DNA of 17,079 nt from Thiodiazotropha sp050305975 (GTDB lineage: Bacteria; Pseudomonadota; Gammaproteobacteria; Chromatiales; Chromatiaceae). Positions 1 to 7,616 of the stretch are shown here, in pieces. Under the pieces are notes generated by a model. That model was not told where the DNA came from. It made no database searches and saw only the letters and a list, made by a program, of their open reading frames with translations. The position numbers and the translations under genes were made by a program. The stretch is from assembly GCA_050305975.1 (NCBI GenBank), contig JBNLGI010000189.1, forward strand, positions 1 to 17,079. Reading direction: 5' to 3'. The stretch's first letter is position 1. Each line of letters begins with the position of its first letter.

Positions 1-789
1 CCCCAGGGCGGCGGCGCCGAGGATGTCGCCCTGGATGGCGATGCGGTTGCGGTCGCGGCAGGCGATCTGATAGACCGGCTCGTAGTCGTGAGCGGCGAGG
101 ATGGCCGAAGCGGCCACCGAGGACATATGGCAGTTGCCGCCTGCCCCGTCGGTGATATTGATGGCATCGACCAGGCCCTTGAATTTCTCGGCTCTGGCGA
201 GCAGCGCCTGGGGATCGGCGGAGTCGGGTGGCGCCACTTCCACGGTGACCACGAAGCGTCCCGAGCGGCAGGCCTTCTCCAGAGCGCCGAGCCGGGAATC
301 GGCCACGCTGCGCTCCCCCACCGGGGGTTGAAAGGCCGGATCGGAGCGACCGTTGATGACCTGAATCCAGGTGGAGCTGCCCCGTTTCCTGACATCGATG
401 GCCGGTAACAGGGGCGTGGGATGGGCCAGATGATCCGGCGCGATACGCTTGGTGCCGTCGGTGGCCTCGACCCAGACGCAGCGCATCTCCGGCTTGACCT
501 CGCAGTGGCCGTCATCGCGCACGCCGCCGCAAGGACCGTTGCGCATCTCCTTAGCGCAGTTCATGGGACAGGCCATGCCGGTGGCCGAAAGCACGCACTG
601 ACCGCACTCGCGGCAGTCGAACATCAGCCCTTTGGCGCTTCGCTCGAGGGGGTGCAGCAGCCTGAGCACGGCTTTGACGCCGAACAGGCGCACCACTGGC
701 GCGAGCAACGGCGCCAAGCGCGTGAAAAGCTCATACAGGCGGCGCAGACCGCGAGCATGACGAACCGACCATAGGCGAAGGGTATACAT
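1..789 (-). CDS. MetV-like Cys-rich domain fused to methylenetetrahydrofolate reductase (3' end outside window)
   Basis: The frame is open from ATG at 789 to the window edge (263 codons, C-terminus missing). Residues 1-55 are basic and helical. Residues 57-105 hold eight cysteines (59, 62, 65, 74, 78, 87, 96, 104) with motifs CRECGQC and NGPCGGV. This is the pattern of the MetV/MTHFR C-terminal zinc-binding family, here placed N-terminally. From about residue 165 an MTHFR TIM barrel begins: VTVEVAPP (180-187), NITDGAGG (211-218) and YQIACRDRNRIAIQGD (240-255). The family interconverts 5,10-methylene- and 5-methyl-tetrahydrofolate in the cytoplasm; MetVF complexes are known from acetogens. With vanillin-forming genes and a VanR-like operator nearby, I infer that it oxidises methyl-THF arising from methoxyl groups. 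A biosynthetic role in methionine supply is the alternative. No Shine-Dalgarno precedes the ATG; a TGA lies in frame ten codons upstream, and no other common start codon is seen between. Confidence 0.88.
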   Translation of the reverse strand, partial: MYTLRLWSVRHARGLRRLYELFTRLAPLLAPVVRLFGVKAVLRLLHPLERSAKGLMFDCRECGQCVLSATGMACPMNCAKEMRNGPCGGVRDDGHCEVKPEMRCVWVEATDGTKRIAPDHLAHPTPLLPAIDVRKRGSSTWIQVINGRSDPAFQPPVGERSVADSRLGALEKACRSGRFVVTVEVAPPDSADPQALLARAEKFKGLVDAINITDGAGGNCHMSSVAASAILAAHDYEPVYQIACRDRNRIAIQGDILGAAALG

Positions 790-795
790 GGGTGA

Positions 796-807
796 TTTGT
801 ATACAAT
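796..807. promoter_or_regulatory. VanR-like operator O1
   Basis: TTTGTATACAAT contains the perfect 10-base palindrome TTGTATACAA at 797-806. The frame TTG-N4-CAA matches the vanillate-responsive VanR operator ATTGGATCCAAT known from Caulobacter, differing mainly in the central four bases. It overlaps the -10 box of the MetV-MetF promoter. The GntR/FCD protein encoded at 1197-1895 is the obvious candidate binder. A weaker third GTATAC sits at 782-787, across the start codon. Confidence 0.6.
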
Positions 808-826
808 TCGCAGGGTAATTGGTCAA
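798..826 (-). promoter_or_regulatory. Candidate sigma70 promoter of the MetV-MetF gene
   Basis: Read on the minus strand, TTGACC (826-821) is separated by exactly 17 bases from TATACA (803-798). The -10 box lies inside the palindrome at 797-806, so repressor binding would block polymerase. The predicted transcription start falls near 791, two bases before the ATG at 789. The message would then be leaderless or nearly so, which agrees with the missing Shine-Dalgarno. Confidence 0.55.
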
Positions 827-937
827 TGGAGGCAATGATGAATAGACCTATTATATTTTTGGATGTCCTATTTAGGTATGACAGTTGAGGCCCGCTCAGC
901 CGTTTCTCACCACACCCCAGCAATTGCTCAGCTCGTC

Positions 938-949
938 TTTGTATACAAT
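938..949. promoter_or_regulatory. VanR-like operator O2
   Basis: This is a second TTTGTATACAAT. It is identical to O1 over 13 bases (938-950 versus 796-808), with centres 142 bases apart. I found no convincing promoter at this copy in either direction. It may allow cooperative binding or looping with O1. Confidence 0.55.
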
Positions 950-1196
950 TTTAAGAAAACCGACTGTCTGGAGGATAGCGCACAGCCCACGCCAACCGAG
1001 CGCGAATCCCGACTCTGACGCTAGTGGCGGTTCGTTAAGAGAAATTGAGCAGGGTCAGTGAAAGGTTTTTCGGTGCGGCTTGCCGCACCGGAACCTGCTT
1101 GGAATCGACGCAACGACGGGCCGAAAGCCAGGGCCATCGGCCTCGACAGCAGGGCTGGATCCCTTCAACGCCGAGACCTGAAAGGATAGAGGCTTT
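950..1196. other. Intergenic stretch downstream of the GntR gene
   Basis: Together with 790-949 this is a 407-base gap. Apart from O1, O2, the promoter and the hairpin at 1071-1090, I see no gene, RNA or repeat. Short open frames here have no recognisable protein character. Confidence 0.5.
1071..1090 (-). terminator. Strong hairpin downstream of the GntR gene
   Basis: CGGTGCGG (1071-1078) pairs perfectly with CCGCACCG (1083-1090) around a four-base loop, 107 bases beyond the regulator's stop codon. On the minus strand the stem is followed by an A run rather than a T run (plus strand TTTTT at 1066-1070). It is therefore not a classical intrinsic terminator for that gene; it may mark a 3' end or stabilise one. 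Confidence 0.4.
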
Positions 1197-1895
1197 TCAG
1201 GCGCCCCCGAACAGCTCCACGTTGATCAAGGCCCTGCGGGCATGCTCGCGCATCAGGGCATCGACGCGCGCCCCCTGACGCTTTCGCAGAGCACTGACGA
1301 TCTGTTGATGGTCGGACTGCGCCAGCCGGATCACCTCACGGTGTTGCCTGGCGACACGGGCGCTATGGTCATCGCCACCCAGCACGGCCAGGGCGGAGGC
1401 GAAGGGAAGCTTGTCGTTCAAAGCCAACGCCCCCTGCAGCGCGCGATTGCCGCAGGCCTCGACAATCGCGCTGTGGAAACGGCCATTCATCTCCGCCCAA
1501 TGTATATCCTCACCGACCCCGTAGCGCTTGCTGCCGACAATCTCCGCCCCGAGGGCAAGACACTCCTCGAGCACTCGCAGCAATTCGGCGCCGGGACCCG
1601 CCTCGGCCACCAGTCGGGCGGCGGTGCCTTCGAGGATACCGCGCAGATCCACCGCGTCCTCGATCTCCTTGGTGCCGAACTCCATCACCCGGTAGCCGCG
1701 CTTGCCGGCAATCTCCAGCAGCCCCTCCTGGGCCAGCACCGTCAACGCCTCCCGCACAGGTGTACGGGACACACCCAGCCGCTCGGCAATGGGAATCTCG
1801 GCCACCCGCTGCCCGCCCGACAGCTCGCCGCGCAGAATCATCTCGCGCAGTCTCAACACCACCTGGTCAGTCAGTTTCGGTTCACCGTTCGCCAT
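1197..1895 (-). CDS. GntR-family regulator, FCD subfamily (VanR-like)
   Basis: A cytoplasmic transcription factor of 232 residues. The N-terminal winged helix (about 6-70) has the GntR signature IPIAERLGVSRTPVREAL followed by LLEIAGKRGYRV. The rest is the all-helical FCD ligand domain, with GRFHSAIVEACGN and the late H-rich helix MREHARRAL. I chose ATG 1895 because AAGG lies five bases upstream and the family begins here; an upstream ATG at 1979 adds 28 residues without family character. VanR, the vanillate-responsive repressor, belongs to this class. Two TTGTATACAA palindromes lie beyond its 3' end, in front of the MetV-MetF gene, making that gene the likely target. The ligand is inferred as vanillate or a related aromatic acid; other organic acids are possible for FCD proteins. 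Confidence 0.85.
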   Translation of the reverse strand: MANGEPKLTDQVVLRLREMILRGELSGGQRVAEIPIAERLGVSRTPVREALTVLAQEGLLEIAGKRGYRVMEFGTKEIEDAVDLRGILEGTAARLVAEAGPGAELLRVLEECLALGAEIVGSKRYGVGEDIHWAEMNGRFHSAIVEACGNRALQGALALNDKLPFASALAVLGGDDHSARVARQHREVIRLAQSDHQQIVSALRKRQGARVDALMREHARRALINVELFGGA

Positions 1896-2508
1896 AGGGA
1901 CCTTAGTTAGCGGGAAAGCATGAACCATTGCAAGGGGCATGAGTGTTCCCGCGGGCATCTCCACCGGGTAACGACCCACCCCGATCGGAAGAGCTACATC
2001 AGTCTGCAGTTTCAGCGCCAGTCAGCAGACCGTTGGCTGAAGGAGGCATGATTGACGATCGGGTCTGCCGGTAAGACCGAGATGTCAGACCGATCCCCGG
2101 ACGTGGCGGGAATGCTGATATTTCCTATACTCAATTAAACAGCGGCACCCTGTCATTCACACGAAAATACCACGTTCGCCAAGGGAGGAACCCTGCGCAT
2201 CGCCATCGGGACACCGGCTCCCAAGGCGTCGGTCTGCACGCGGAATCGGATGGCGGGTCGTCACCCTATGCCAAGTGACCGGTTCGTGGGGAACGCGAAT
2301 TTCGTAATCGAGGGCCACCGACAAAATCGACAGATCTCTTTGACACCGTCGACTTTGCGGATCGCCGAGAGAGCGAGGTGATGCCGGATGAAGCGCAAAT
2401 AGCAGCAACGTCGTAACCACCCCCTATCCTCAGGTGCGAAGGGATGGGACCCAACGTGCGACACCAGATTGCGCCATTCGAACAGCGCGATTGAAAGAGA
2501 GCGATAAG
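1896..2508. other. 613-base gap between divergent regulator and kinase genes, no recognised gene
   Basis: It should contain the promoters of the GntR gene (leftward) and the hybrid kinase (rightward). I see TATACT at 2126-2131 without a good -35 partner, and a structured inverted repeat at 2057-2095. Open frames on the minus strand at 2157-2464 have no recognisable motifs, and they compete in several frames, as expected of non-coding DNA. At 2044-2050 AGGCATG gives an ATG with AAGGAG just upstream, but its frame closes after eight codons. A decayed gene cannot be excluded. Confidence 0.45.
2057..2095. repeat. Structured inverted repeat with nested stem
   Basis: GATCGGGTCTG (2057-2067) pairs with CAGACCGATC (2086-2095), leaving one bulged G. 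Inside, CGGT (2069-2072) pairs with ACCG (2076-2079) around AAG. It could be an operator, a leader structure for the kinase gene or a terminator remnant. No T run follows. Confidence 0.35.
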
Positions 2509-5500
2509 ATGTTTCGACTACTTGTGCTGCTCATTACCCTGTGGGGGCATTCGGCAATCGCTCCCGCGCAAACTCAGAGTGTGCTGCTGATCCATTCCTA
2601 TCACAGCGGCATGCCCTGGACCGATGCCCAGCAGCAGGGTTTCTCCGATACCCTTCACAGCAGCGGACTGGATGTCGATCTATACGTCGAGTATCTCGAC
2701 ACGCTGCGCTATCGCGATCAAAAGGAGGTCATGCAGAAAAACCTCCATCACACCCTGCAGAGCAAATTCAAGGATCGCCGCCTGGACGTCATCGCGGTGA
2801 CGGACAATAACGCCCTGGACTTCGTGCTGGAGGCGCGTCCACAGCTGGCTCCCGGCGTGCCTGTGGTCTTCTGCGGAATCAACGGCCTCGATCCGGGGAT
2901 ACGCGACAGCTACAAGAACCTCACGGGTGTCGCCGAGGAGGCGTCGTTCAGGGAGACCCTCGAGGTCATGGAACAGTTAGTGCCCGGGCGGCGCATTCTG
3001 GTGCTCGGCGAGCGCTCACCGACCTTTCGCGGCAACTTTGCCAGTCTGCGCAAAGCCAATGCGCAGAGATCCAGGCCCTCCGAACTCGAACTCTTCGACG
3101 ATCCGGTGCTCTCCCACATCGAGGCCAGGGTTCGACGCGCCGGACCGGATACCACGGTCTTCCTGTTGAACCGACCGGTCGATGGCGACGGACAAACCGT
3201 CAACAGCGCAACCGCGGTAAGAGCCATCAGCGAAGCCAGCAGGCAACCGGTCTTTTCGGTCTGGGACTACATGTTCGGCCATGGCATTGTCGGGGGAAAA
3301 CTGACCTCGGGAGAGGCCCATGGGGAAATCGCGGCCGGACAGGTCATCCGCATCCTCAACGGGGAAGCGGCGGATTCCATTCCGATCGAATGGGAGAGTG
3401 CGAATCGCTATCTCTTCGACTACACACAATTGCTCCGTTTCGGCTTAGAGGACAAAACGCTTCCCGAGGGGTCCGTGGTCATCAACCGTCCGGTCAGCTT
3501 TATCGAGCTTCATCGCAACAAGGTCTTGGCGGTCGCGGGAGTCTTCACCCTGCTTATCCTGATTGGCGTTCGCCTGCTGGTCCTCAACAAATCCATCAAG
3601 GAGAGCAGGAATACACTCGACAGCATCGTCGACAACATTCCGGTGATGGTTTTTATGAAACGGGCCTCGGATCTCAGCTTCGTCCTATTCAACCATACCG
3701 GCGAATCTTTGCTCGGGCGCAGTCGAAACGAATTGCTGGGGCAGAACGACTACGCTTTGTTTCCCAAGGAACAGGCCGATTCCTTTGTCGCCAAAGACCG
3801 GGAAGTTCTGAAACAGGCGGGTGTGGTCGACATCCCGGAAGAGCCCATCGAGACACCGCATGGCACCCGCATCCTGCATACGAAGAAATTGGCCCTGCGC
3901 AACCAACAGGAGCAGCCCCTCTACTTGTTGGGAATCTCCGAAGACATCACGGAACGCAAGCGAGTCGAGGAGGCGCTGAAAAATAGCGAAGCCCTGCTGA
4001 GCGCCTCGCAACATATGGCCAAGGTCGGTGGCTGGGAGTACGACATCAAGTCGAAACAGTCGACCTGGAGCGATGAACTCTACCGTATCCATGAACTGCC
4101 CAATGAACCCGGAATAGACCACATACAGGAGAGTCTGAAGTGTTACTCCCCGCAGGACAGGGCGCTCATATCGGAGGCCTTCAAGAACGTTTGCGACAAG
4201 GGCGAACCCTACGACCTGGAATTCCCCTTCACCACCTACAAGGGAAATCATCTGTGGGTTCGCACAGCCGCTCAGCCCATCTATGAAGAAGGTAGGATTG
4301 TTCGCGTCGTCGGAAACATCATCGACATCACCGAGCGCAAGCGGGCGGAAGAGGAGTTGCTGAGTTACAAGAATCATCTCGAGGAGACGGTGCAACGGCG
4401 CACCGAAGAGCTGCGCCTTGCGCGTGACGCGGCTGAGACTGCCAACAAGGCCAAGAGCGCTTTCCTCGCCAACATGAGCCACGAGTTGCGCACGCCGCTC
4501 AATGCCATCCTCGGTTTGTCTCAGCTGATGCGGCAGGACTCCAGCATGAGCAAGTCTCAGCTCGACAGCCTGGAGATTATCAATCGCAGCGGTGAGCACC
4601 TGCTCAAGCTGATCAACGATGTGCTGGAGATCGCCAAAATCGAGGCGGGCAAACTGCAGTTGACGAGCGCCGCAATCGATCTGCATGCCATGGCACGCGA
4701 CCTGGCCGACATGATGCGGCTGCGCGCGCAACAGAAAGGACTGCAATTGACACTCGATCAGTCCTCGGCATTCCCACGCTACGTCAAGGGCGACGAAGCG
4801 CACTTGCGCCAGATCCTGGTCAACCTGCTTGGCAATGCGGTGAAATTCACCACCGAAGGCGTCATCACTCTGCGCCTCGGCGTCAATCACGACAAGCAAC
4901 AATATCTGGTGATCGAAGTCGAGGATACCGGCCCGGGAATCAGTGAGGCGGATCAGCAACTGCTGTTCAAACCCTTCGTTCAACTTCCTGCCGGAACGAC
5001 CCAGGGCGGCACCGGCCTTGGACTCTCCATCGTGCGACAGTTCGTCGAACTGATGAAAGGCCGGTTATCCGTCGAGAGCACACTGGGCAAGGGTTCACTG
5101 TTTCGCGTCGAGCTTCCGCTGGAGGCGCTCGACGAGAACGAAATCACCCCGGTCGTCAATGCAGCTCCCGGTATGGTGGCGGGTCTTGCGCCCGACCAGC
5201 CCAGCCATCGCATTCTGATCGCAGAAGATCAGCGCGACAATCAGCTGCTGCTCTCCAAGCTGATGACCCATATCGGGCAGGAGGTAAAGATCGCCCACGA
5301 CGGCAAAGAGTGCGTGCAGCTGTTTCAGTCGTGGCGGCCTGACCTGATCTGGATGGATTGGCGCATGCCGGTCATGGACGGGGTGGAAGCCACACGCGCC
5401 ATCCGCCGCATGGAGGGAGGCGACAAGGTGAAGATCATCGCCGTCACCGCCTCGGCATTCACGGAACAGCTCTCCGAACTGAAGGCGGTGGGGATGGACG

Positions 5501-5847
5501 ACTATGTCAGCAAACCCTACCTCATCAACGAGATCTATGAGTGTCTCGCCCAACAGTTGGGCATCGAATATGTCTATCAGGAGATGCAGCCTGTCACGGC
5601 TTACGCTCCGGAGATGCTGACGCCGCAATGCCTGGAGAGCGTGAGCGGGTCGCTGCGCGAGGAACTGCATGCCGCCCTGGAGTCCCTCGATTCGGACAGG
5701 ATCAGCAGCGTCATCGAACGTATCGGTGAAGACGACACCGATCTGGCAAAGCGCCTTAGTCTGGCGGCGGACAATTTTGACTATCCGGCTATCCTGGTTG
5801 CGCTGGATGCAAAGCCCCGGGAACAGCCATCAGGAAGGCAAATCTGA
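2509..5847 (+). CDS. Hybrid sensor histidine kinase with periplasmic ABC-substrate-binding-like sensor, two PAS domains and a receiver
   Basis: An inner-membrane protein of 1112 residues. I start it at ATG 2509 because a signal peptide (MFRLLVLLITLWGHSAIAPAQ) follows and GAAAGAGAG lies seven bases upstream; the frame is open to 2434. Domains in order: a periplasmic domain (about 22-335) opening with VLLIHSYHSGMPWTDAQQQG, like ABC_sub_bind sensors; one membrane helix (about 339-358); PAS (about 370-485) ending DITERKR; a second PAS (about 495-615); a coiled linker; HisKA with H658 in SHELRTPLN; an ATPase domain with NLLGNAVKF, DTGPGIS and GGTGLGLSIV; and a receiver with phospho-acceptor D950 and K1002. 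A helical tail of about 90 residues follows, without a clear Hpt histidine. No output regulator is adjacent, so its partner is unknown. The ligand may be an aromatic compound, given the neighbours. Confidence 0.92.
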   Translation: MFRLLVLLITLWGHSAIAPAQTQSVLLIHSYHSGMPWTDAQQQGFSDTLHSSGLDVDLYVEYLDTLRYRDQKEVMQKNLHHTLQSKFKDRRLDVIAVTDNNALDFVLEARPQLAPGVPVVFCGINGLDPGIRDSYKNLTGVAEEASFRETLEVMEQLVPGRRILVLGERSPTFRGNFASLRKANAQRSRPSELELFDDPVLSHIEARVRRAGPDTTVFLLNRPVDGDGQTVNSATAVRAISEASRQPVFSVWDYMFGHGIVGGKLTSGEAHGEIAAGQVIRILNGEAADSIPIEWESANRYLFDYTQLLRFGLEDKTLPEGSVVINRPVSFIELHRNKVLAVAGVFTLLILIGVRLLVLNKSIKESRNTLDSIVDNIPVMVFMKRASDLSFVLFNHTGESLLGRSRNELLGQNDYALFPKEQADSFVAKDREVLKQAGVVDIPEEPIETPHGTRILHTKKLALRNQQEQPLYLLGISEDITERKRVEEALKNSEALLSASQHMAKVGGWEYDIKSKQSTWSDELYRIHELPNEPGIDHIQESLKCYSPQDRALISEAFKNVCDKGEPYDLEFPFTTYKGNHLWVRTAAQPIYEEGRIVRVVGNIIDITERKRAEEELLSYKNHLEETVQRRTEELRLARDAAETANKAKSAFLANMSHELRTPLNAILGLSQLMRQDSSMSKSQLDSLEIINRSGEHLLKLINDVLEIAKIEAGKLQLTSAAIDLHAMARDLADMMRLRAQQKGLQLTLDQSSAFPRYVKGDEAHLRQILVNLLGNAVKFTTEGVITLRLGVNHDKQQYLVIEVEDTGPGISEADQQLLFKPFVQLPAGTTQGGTGLGLSIVRQFVELMKGRLSVESTLGKGSLFRVELPLEALDENEITPVVNAAPGMVAGLAPDQPSHRILIAEDQRDNQLLLSKLMTHIGQEVKIAHDGKECVQLFQSWRPDLIWMDWRMPVMDGVEATRAIRRMEGGDKVKIIAVTASAFTEQLSELKAVGMDDYVSKPYLINEIYECLAQQLGIEYVYQEMQPVTAYAPEMLTPQCLESVSGSLREELHAALESLDSDRISSVIERIGEDDTDLAKRLSLAADNFDYPAILVALDAKPREQPSGRQI

Positions 5848-5996
5848 TCGCCTATCCGAGCGATTCCAGTGGGCGCTCGACCAACCCACACCAGTCCGTG
5901 CTAGCGCGGGCGTCCGAAACAGCCAAGCGGAACAAGGAACCCCGGAACAACCATGAATCAGAGTGCGGCGGCTGAAAGACTCTCCGGCTCTGGTTT

Positions 5997-6038
5997 GGAA
6001 AGCAGCGCAATAGCCGCTCGCTACTGCGTCTGCTTTCC
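5997..6038. terminator. Long hairpin between convergent genes
   Basis: The arm at 5997-6009 pairs with 6025-6038 (13 pairs, T6029 bulged). The stem continues inward with TAGC (6011-6014) against GCTA (6020-6023), for 17 pairs in all with one mismatch and a five-base loop. It sits between the 3' ends of the rightward kinase and leftward vanillin dehydrogenase genes, where a bidirectional terminator is expected. There is no T run on either side. The rest of 5848-6140 shows nothing else. Confidence 0.5.
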
Positions 6039-6140
6039 GCATTGATCCGAAGCCTCACCGCACGCCTTACACTCACTTCAGAACGACTCAGAGGTTTCCT
6101 GTACCATCCAGCGGCTGCGTCAGCGCCGAGCCCAGCCGCA

Positions 6141-7595
6141 TCACACCGGATAGTGACGCGGCGTGTTCTGCAGGGTGATCCAGCGCAGGTCGGTAAACTC
6201 GTTGATAGCCGCCCTGCCGCCGAAGCGGCCATAACCGCTGCCCTTGACGCCGCCGAAGGGCATCTGCGCCTCGTCCGCCACGGTGGAGGAGTTGATATGG
6301 CAGATACCCGACTGGATACGTTTCGCCACCGCCATCGCCCGCGGGATATCGCGGCTGAAGACCGCCGCCGACAGGCCGTAGTCGCTGTCGTTGGCCAGGC
6401 GTATCGCCTCCTCGTCGCTGTCGACCCGCAGCACCGTCACCACCGGCCCGAAGGACTCCTCCTGGTAGAGCAGCATCTCCGGCTTGACCCCGTCGATGAC
6501 CGCAGGCTGCATGATCGAACCCTCGACACTGGTCTCGCCGGTGGTCACCAGCGCCCCCTTGTCGATGGCGTCCTGCACCATACCCGCAACCCGCTCCGCC
6601 GCCTTGGCGTCGACCATCGCGGCCAGTGCGGCGCCCTCCTCGCCCGGCTTGCCGGCGCGCAGCGTGCGGGTCTTCTCGGTGAGCCTGGCGACGAACTCGT
6701 CAGCAATCTCCTGACGCACGATGATGCGATCGGTGGACATGCAGATCTGGCCCTGGTTGAAGAAGGAGCCGAAAGCCGCCGCCTGCACCGCCTCGTCGAG
6801 GTCGGCGTCATCGAGCACCACCAGGGGATTCTTGCCGCCCAGTTCCAGCAGGGCCGGTTTGAGATATTTCGCCGCCTGCTGGGCGATGATGCGTCCGACG
6901 TGGGTGGAGCCGGTGAAGTTGACCCGTCTGACCGCCGGGTGGGCGATCAGACGCTCGACCACAGCCGGCGCGTCCTTGGGGGCGTTGCTGATGACGTTGA
7001 CCACGCCGACCGGGAGTCCGGCATCCTGCAACACCGTACCGATCAGGCGATGCAGCGCCGGACAGTTCTCCGAAGACTTGAGCACCACCGTGTTGCCACA
7101 GGCCAGCGGCATGGCGATGGCGCGCACACCGAGAATGATCGGCGCGTTCCAGGGTGCGATGCCGAGCACCACACCCGCTGGCTGGCGTATGCCCATGGCC
7201 ATGAGACCGGGTACATCGGACGGGATCACTTCCCCCGCCACCTGGGTCGTCATGGCGGCGGCCTCCCGCAGCATGCCCGCTGCCAGCATCACGTTGAAGC
7301 CATACCACATGGGGGCGCTGCCCACCTCGGCGACACCGCAGCCGATGAACTCGGATGCACGCTCGTCGAGCAGATCGGCCGCCTTGAGCAACAGCTTGCG
7401 CCGTTCGTTGGGCCCCATCTCCGACCAGGCGGGAAAGGCCGCGGCGGCGGCGTCACAGGCGGCATCGGCATCGGCCAGTGTGGCCGCGGCCGCGCGCGAG
7501 GCCACCTCATCAGTCACCGGATTGAGCCGCTTGAACGTTCCCTTGTCGCTGGCATCGCAGTCGCGGCCGCCAATCAGCAATTTCACTTCGTTCAT
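6141..7595 (-). CDS. vdh: Vanillin dehydrogenase (aromatic aldehyde dehydrogenase)
   Basis: A cytoplasmic NAD(P)+-dependent enzyme of 484 residues that oxidises vanillin to vanillate, and likely 4-hydroxy- and protocatechualdehyde to their acids. The aldehyde dehydrogenase hallmarks are present: N150 in APWNAP, K173 in VLKSSE, the Rossmann signature NFTGST (226-231), general base E251 in LELGGKNP, nucleophile C285 in QGQICMSTDR and ESFGPV near 395. The C-terminus RWITLQNTPRHYPV is typical of vanillin/salicylaldehyde dehydrogenases. It lies 21 bases after the hydratase/lyase gene and has its own GGGAGAG Shine-Dalgarno, so the two genes form one operon. Together they convert feruloyl-CoA to vanillate. 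Salicylaldehyde or benzaldehyde dehydrogenase is the nearest alternative, but the partner gene argues for vanillin. Confidence 0.93.
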   Translation of the reverse strand: MNEVKLLIGGRDCDASDKGTFKRLNPVTDEVASRAAAATLADADAACDAAAAAFPAWSEMGPNERRKLLLKAADLLDERASEFIGCGVAEVGSAPMWYGFNVMLAAGMLREAAAMTTQVAGEVIPSDVPGLMAMGIRQPAGVVLGIAPWNAPIILGVRAIAMPLACGNTVVLKSSENCPALHRLIGTVLQDAGLPVGVVNVISNAPKDAPAVVERLIAHPAVRRVNFTGSTHVGRIIAQQAAKYLKPALLELGGKNPLVVLDDADLDEAVQAAAFGSFFNQGQICMSTDRIIVRQEIADEFVARLTEKTRTLRAGKPGEEGAALAAMVDAKAAERVAGMVQDAIDKGALVTTGETSVEGSIMQPAVIDGVKPEMLLYQEESFGPVVTVLRVDSDEEAIRLANDSDYGLSAAVFSRDIPRAMAVAKRIQSGICHINSSTVADEAQMPFGGVKGSGYGRFGGRAAINEFTDLRWITLQNTPRHYPV

Positions 7596-7616
7596 GGCTT
7601 CTCTCCCGACATCCGC

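Noticed and set aside
1242..1910. 222-codon plus-strand frame
   Set aside because: Opposite-strand shadow of the GntR regulator.
3685..4983. 432-codon open frame on the minus strand
   Set aside because: It is a shadow of the hybrid kinase; no motifs, and the kinase frame has full domain content.
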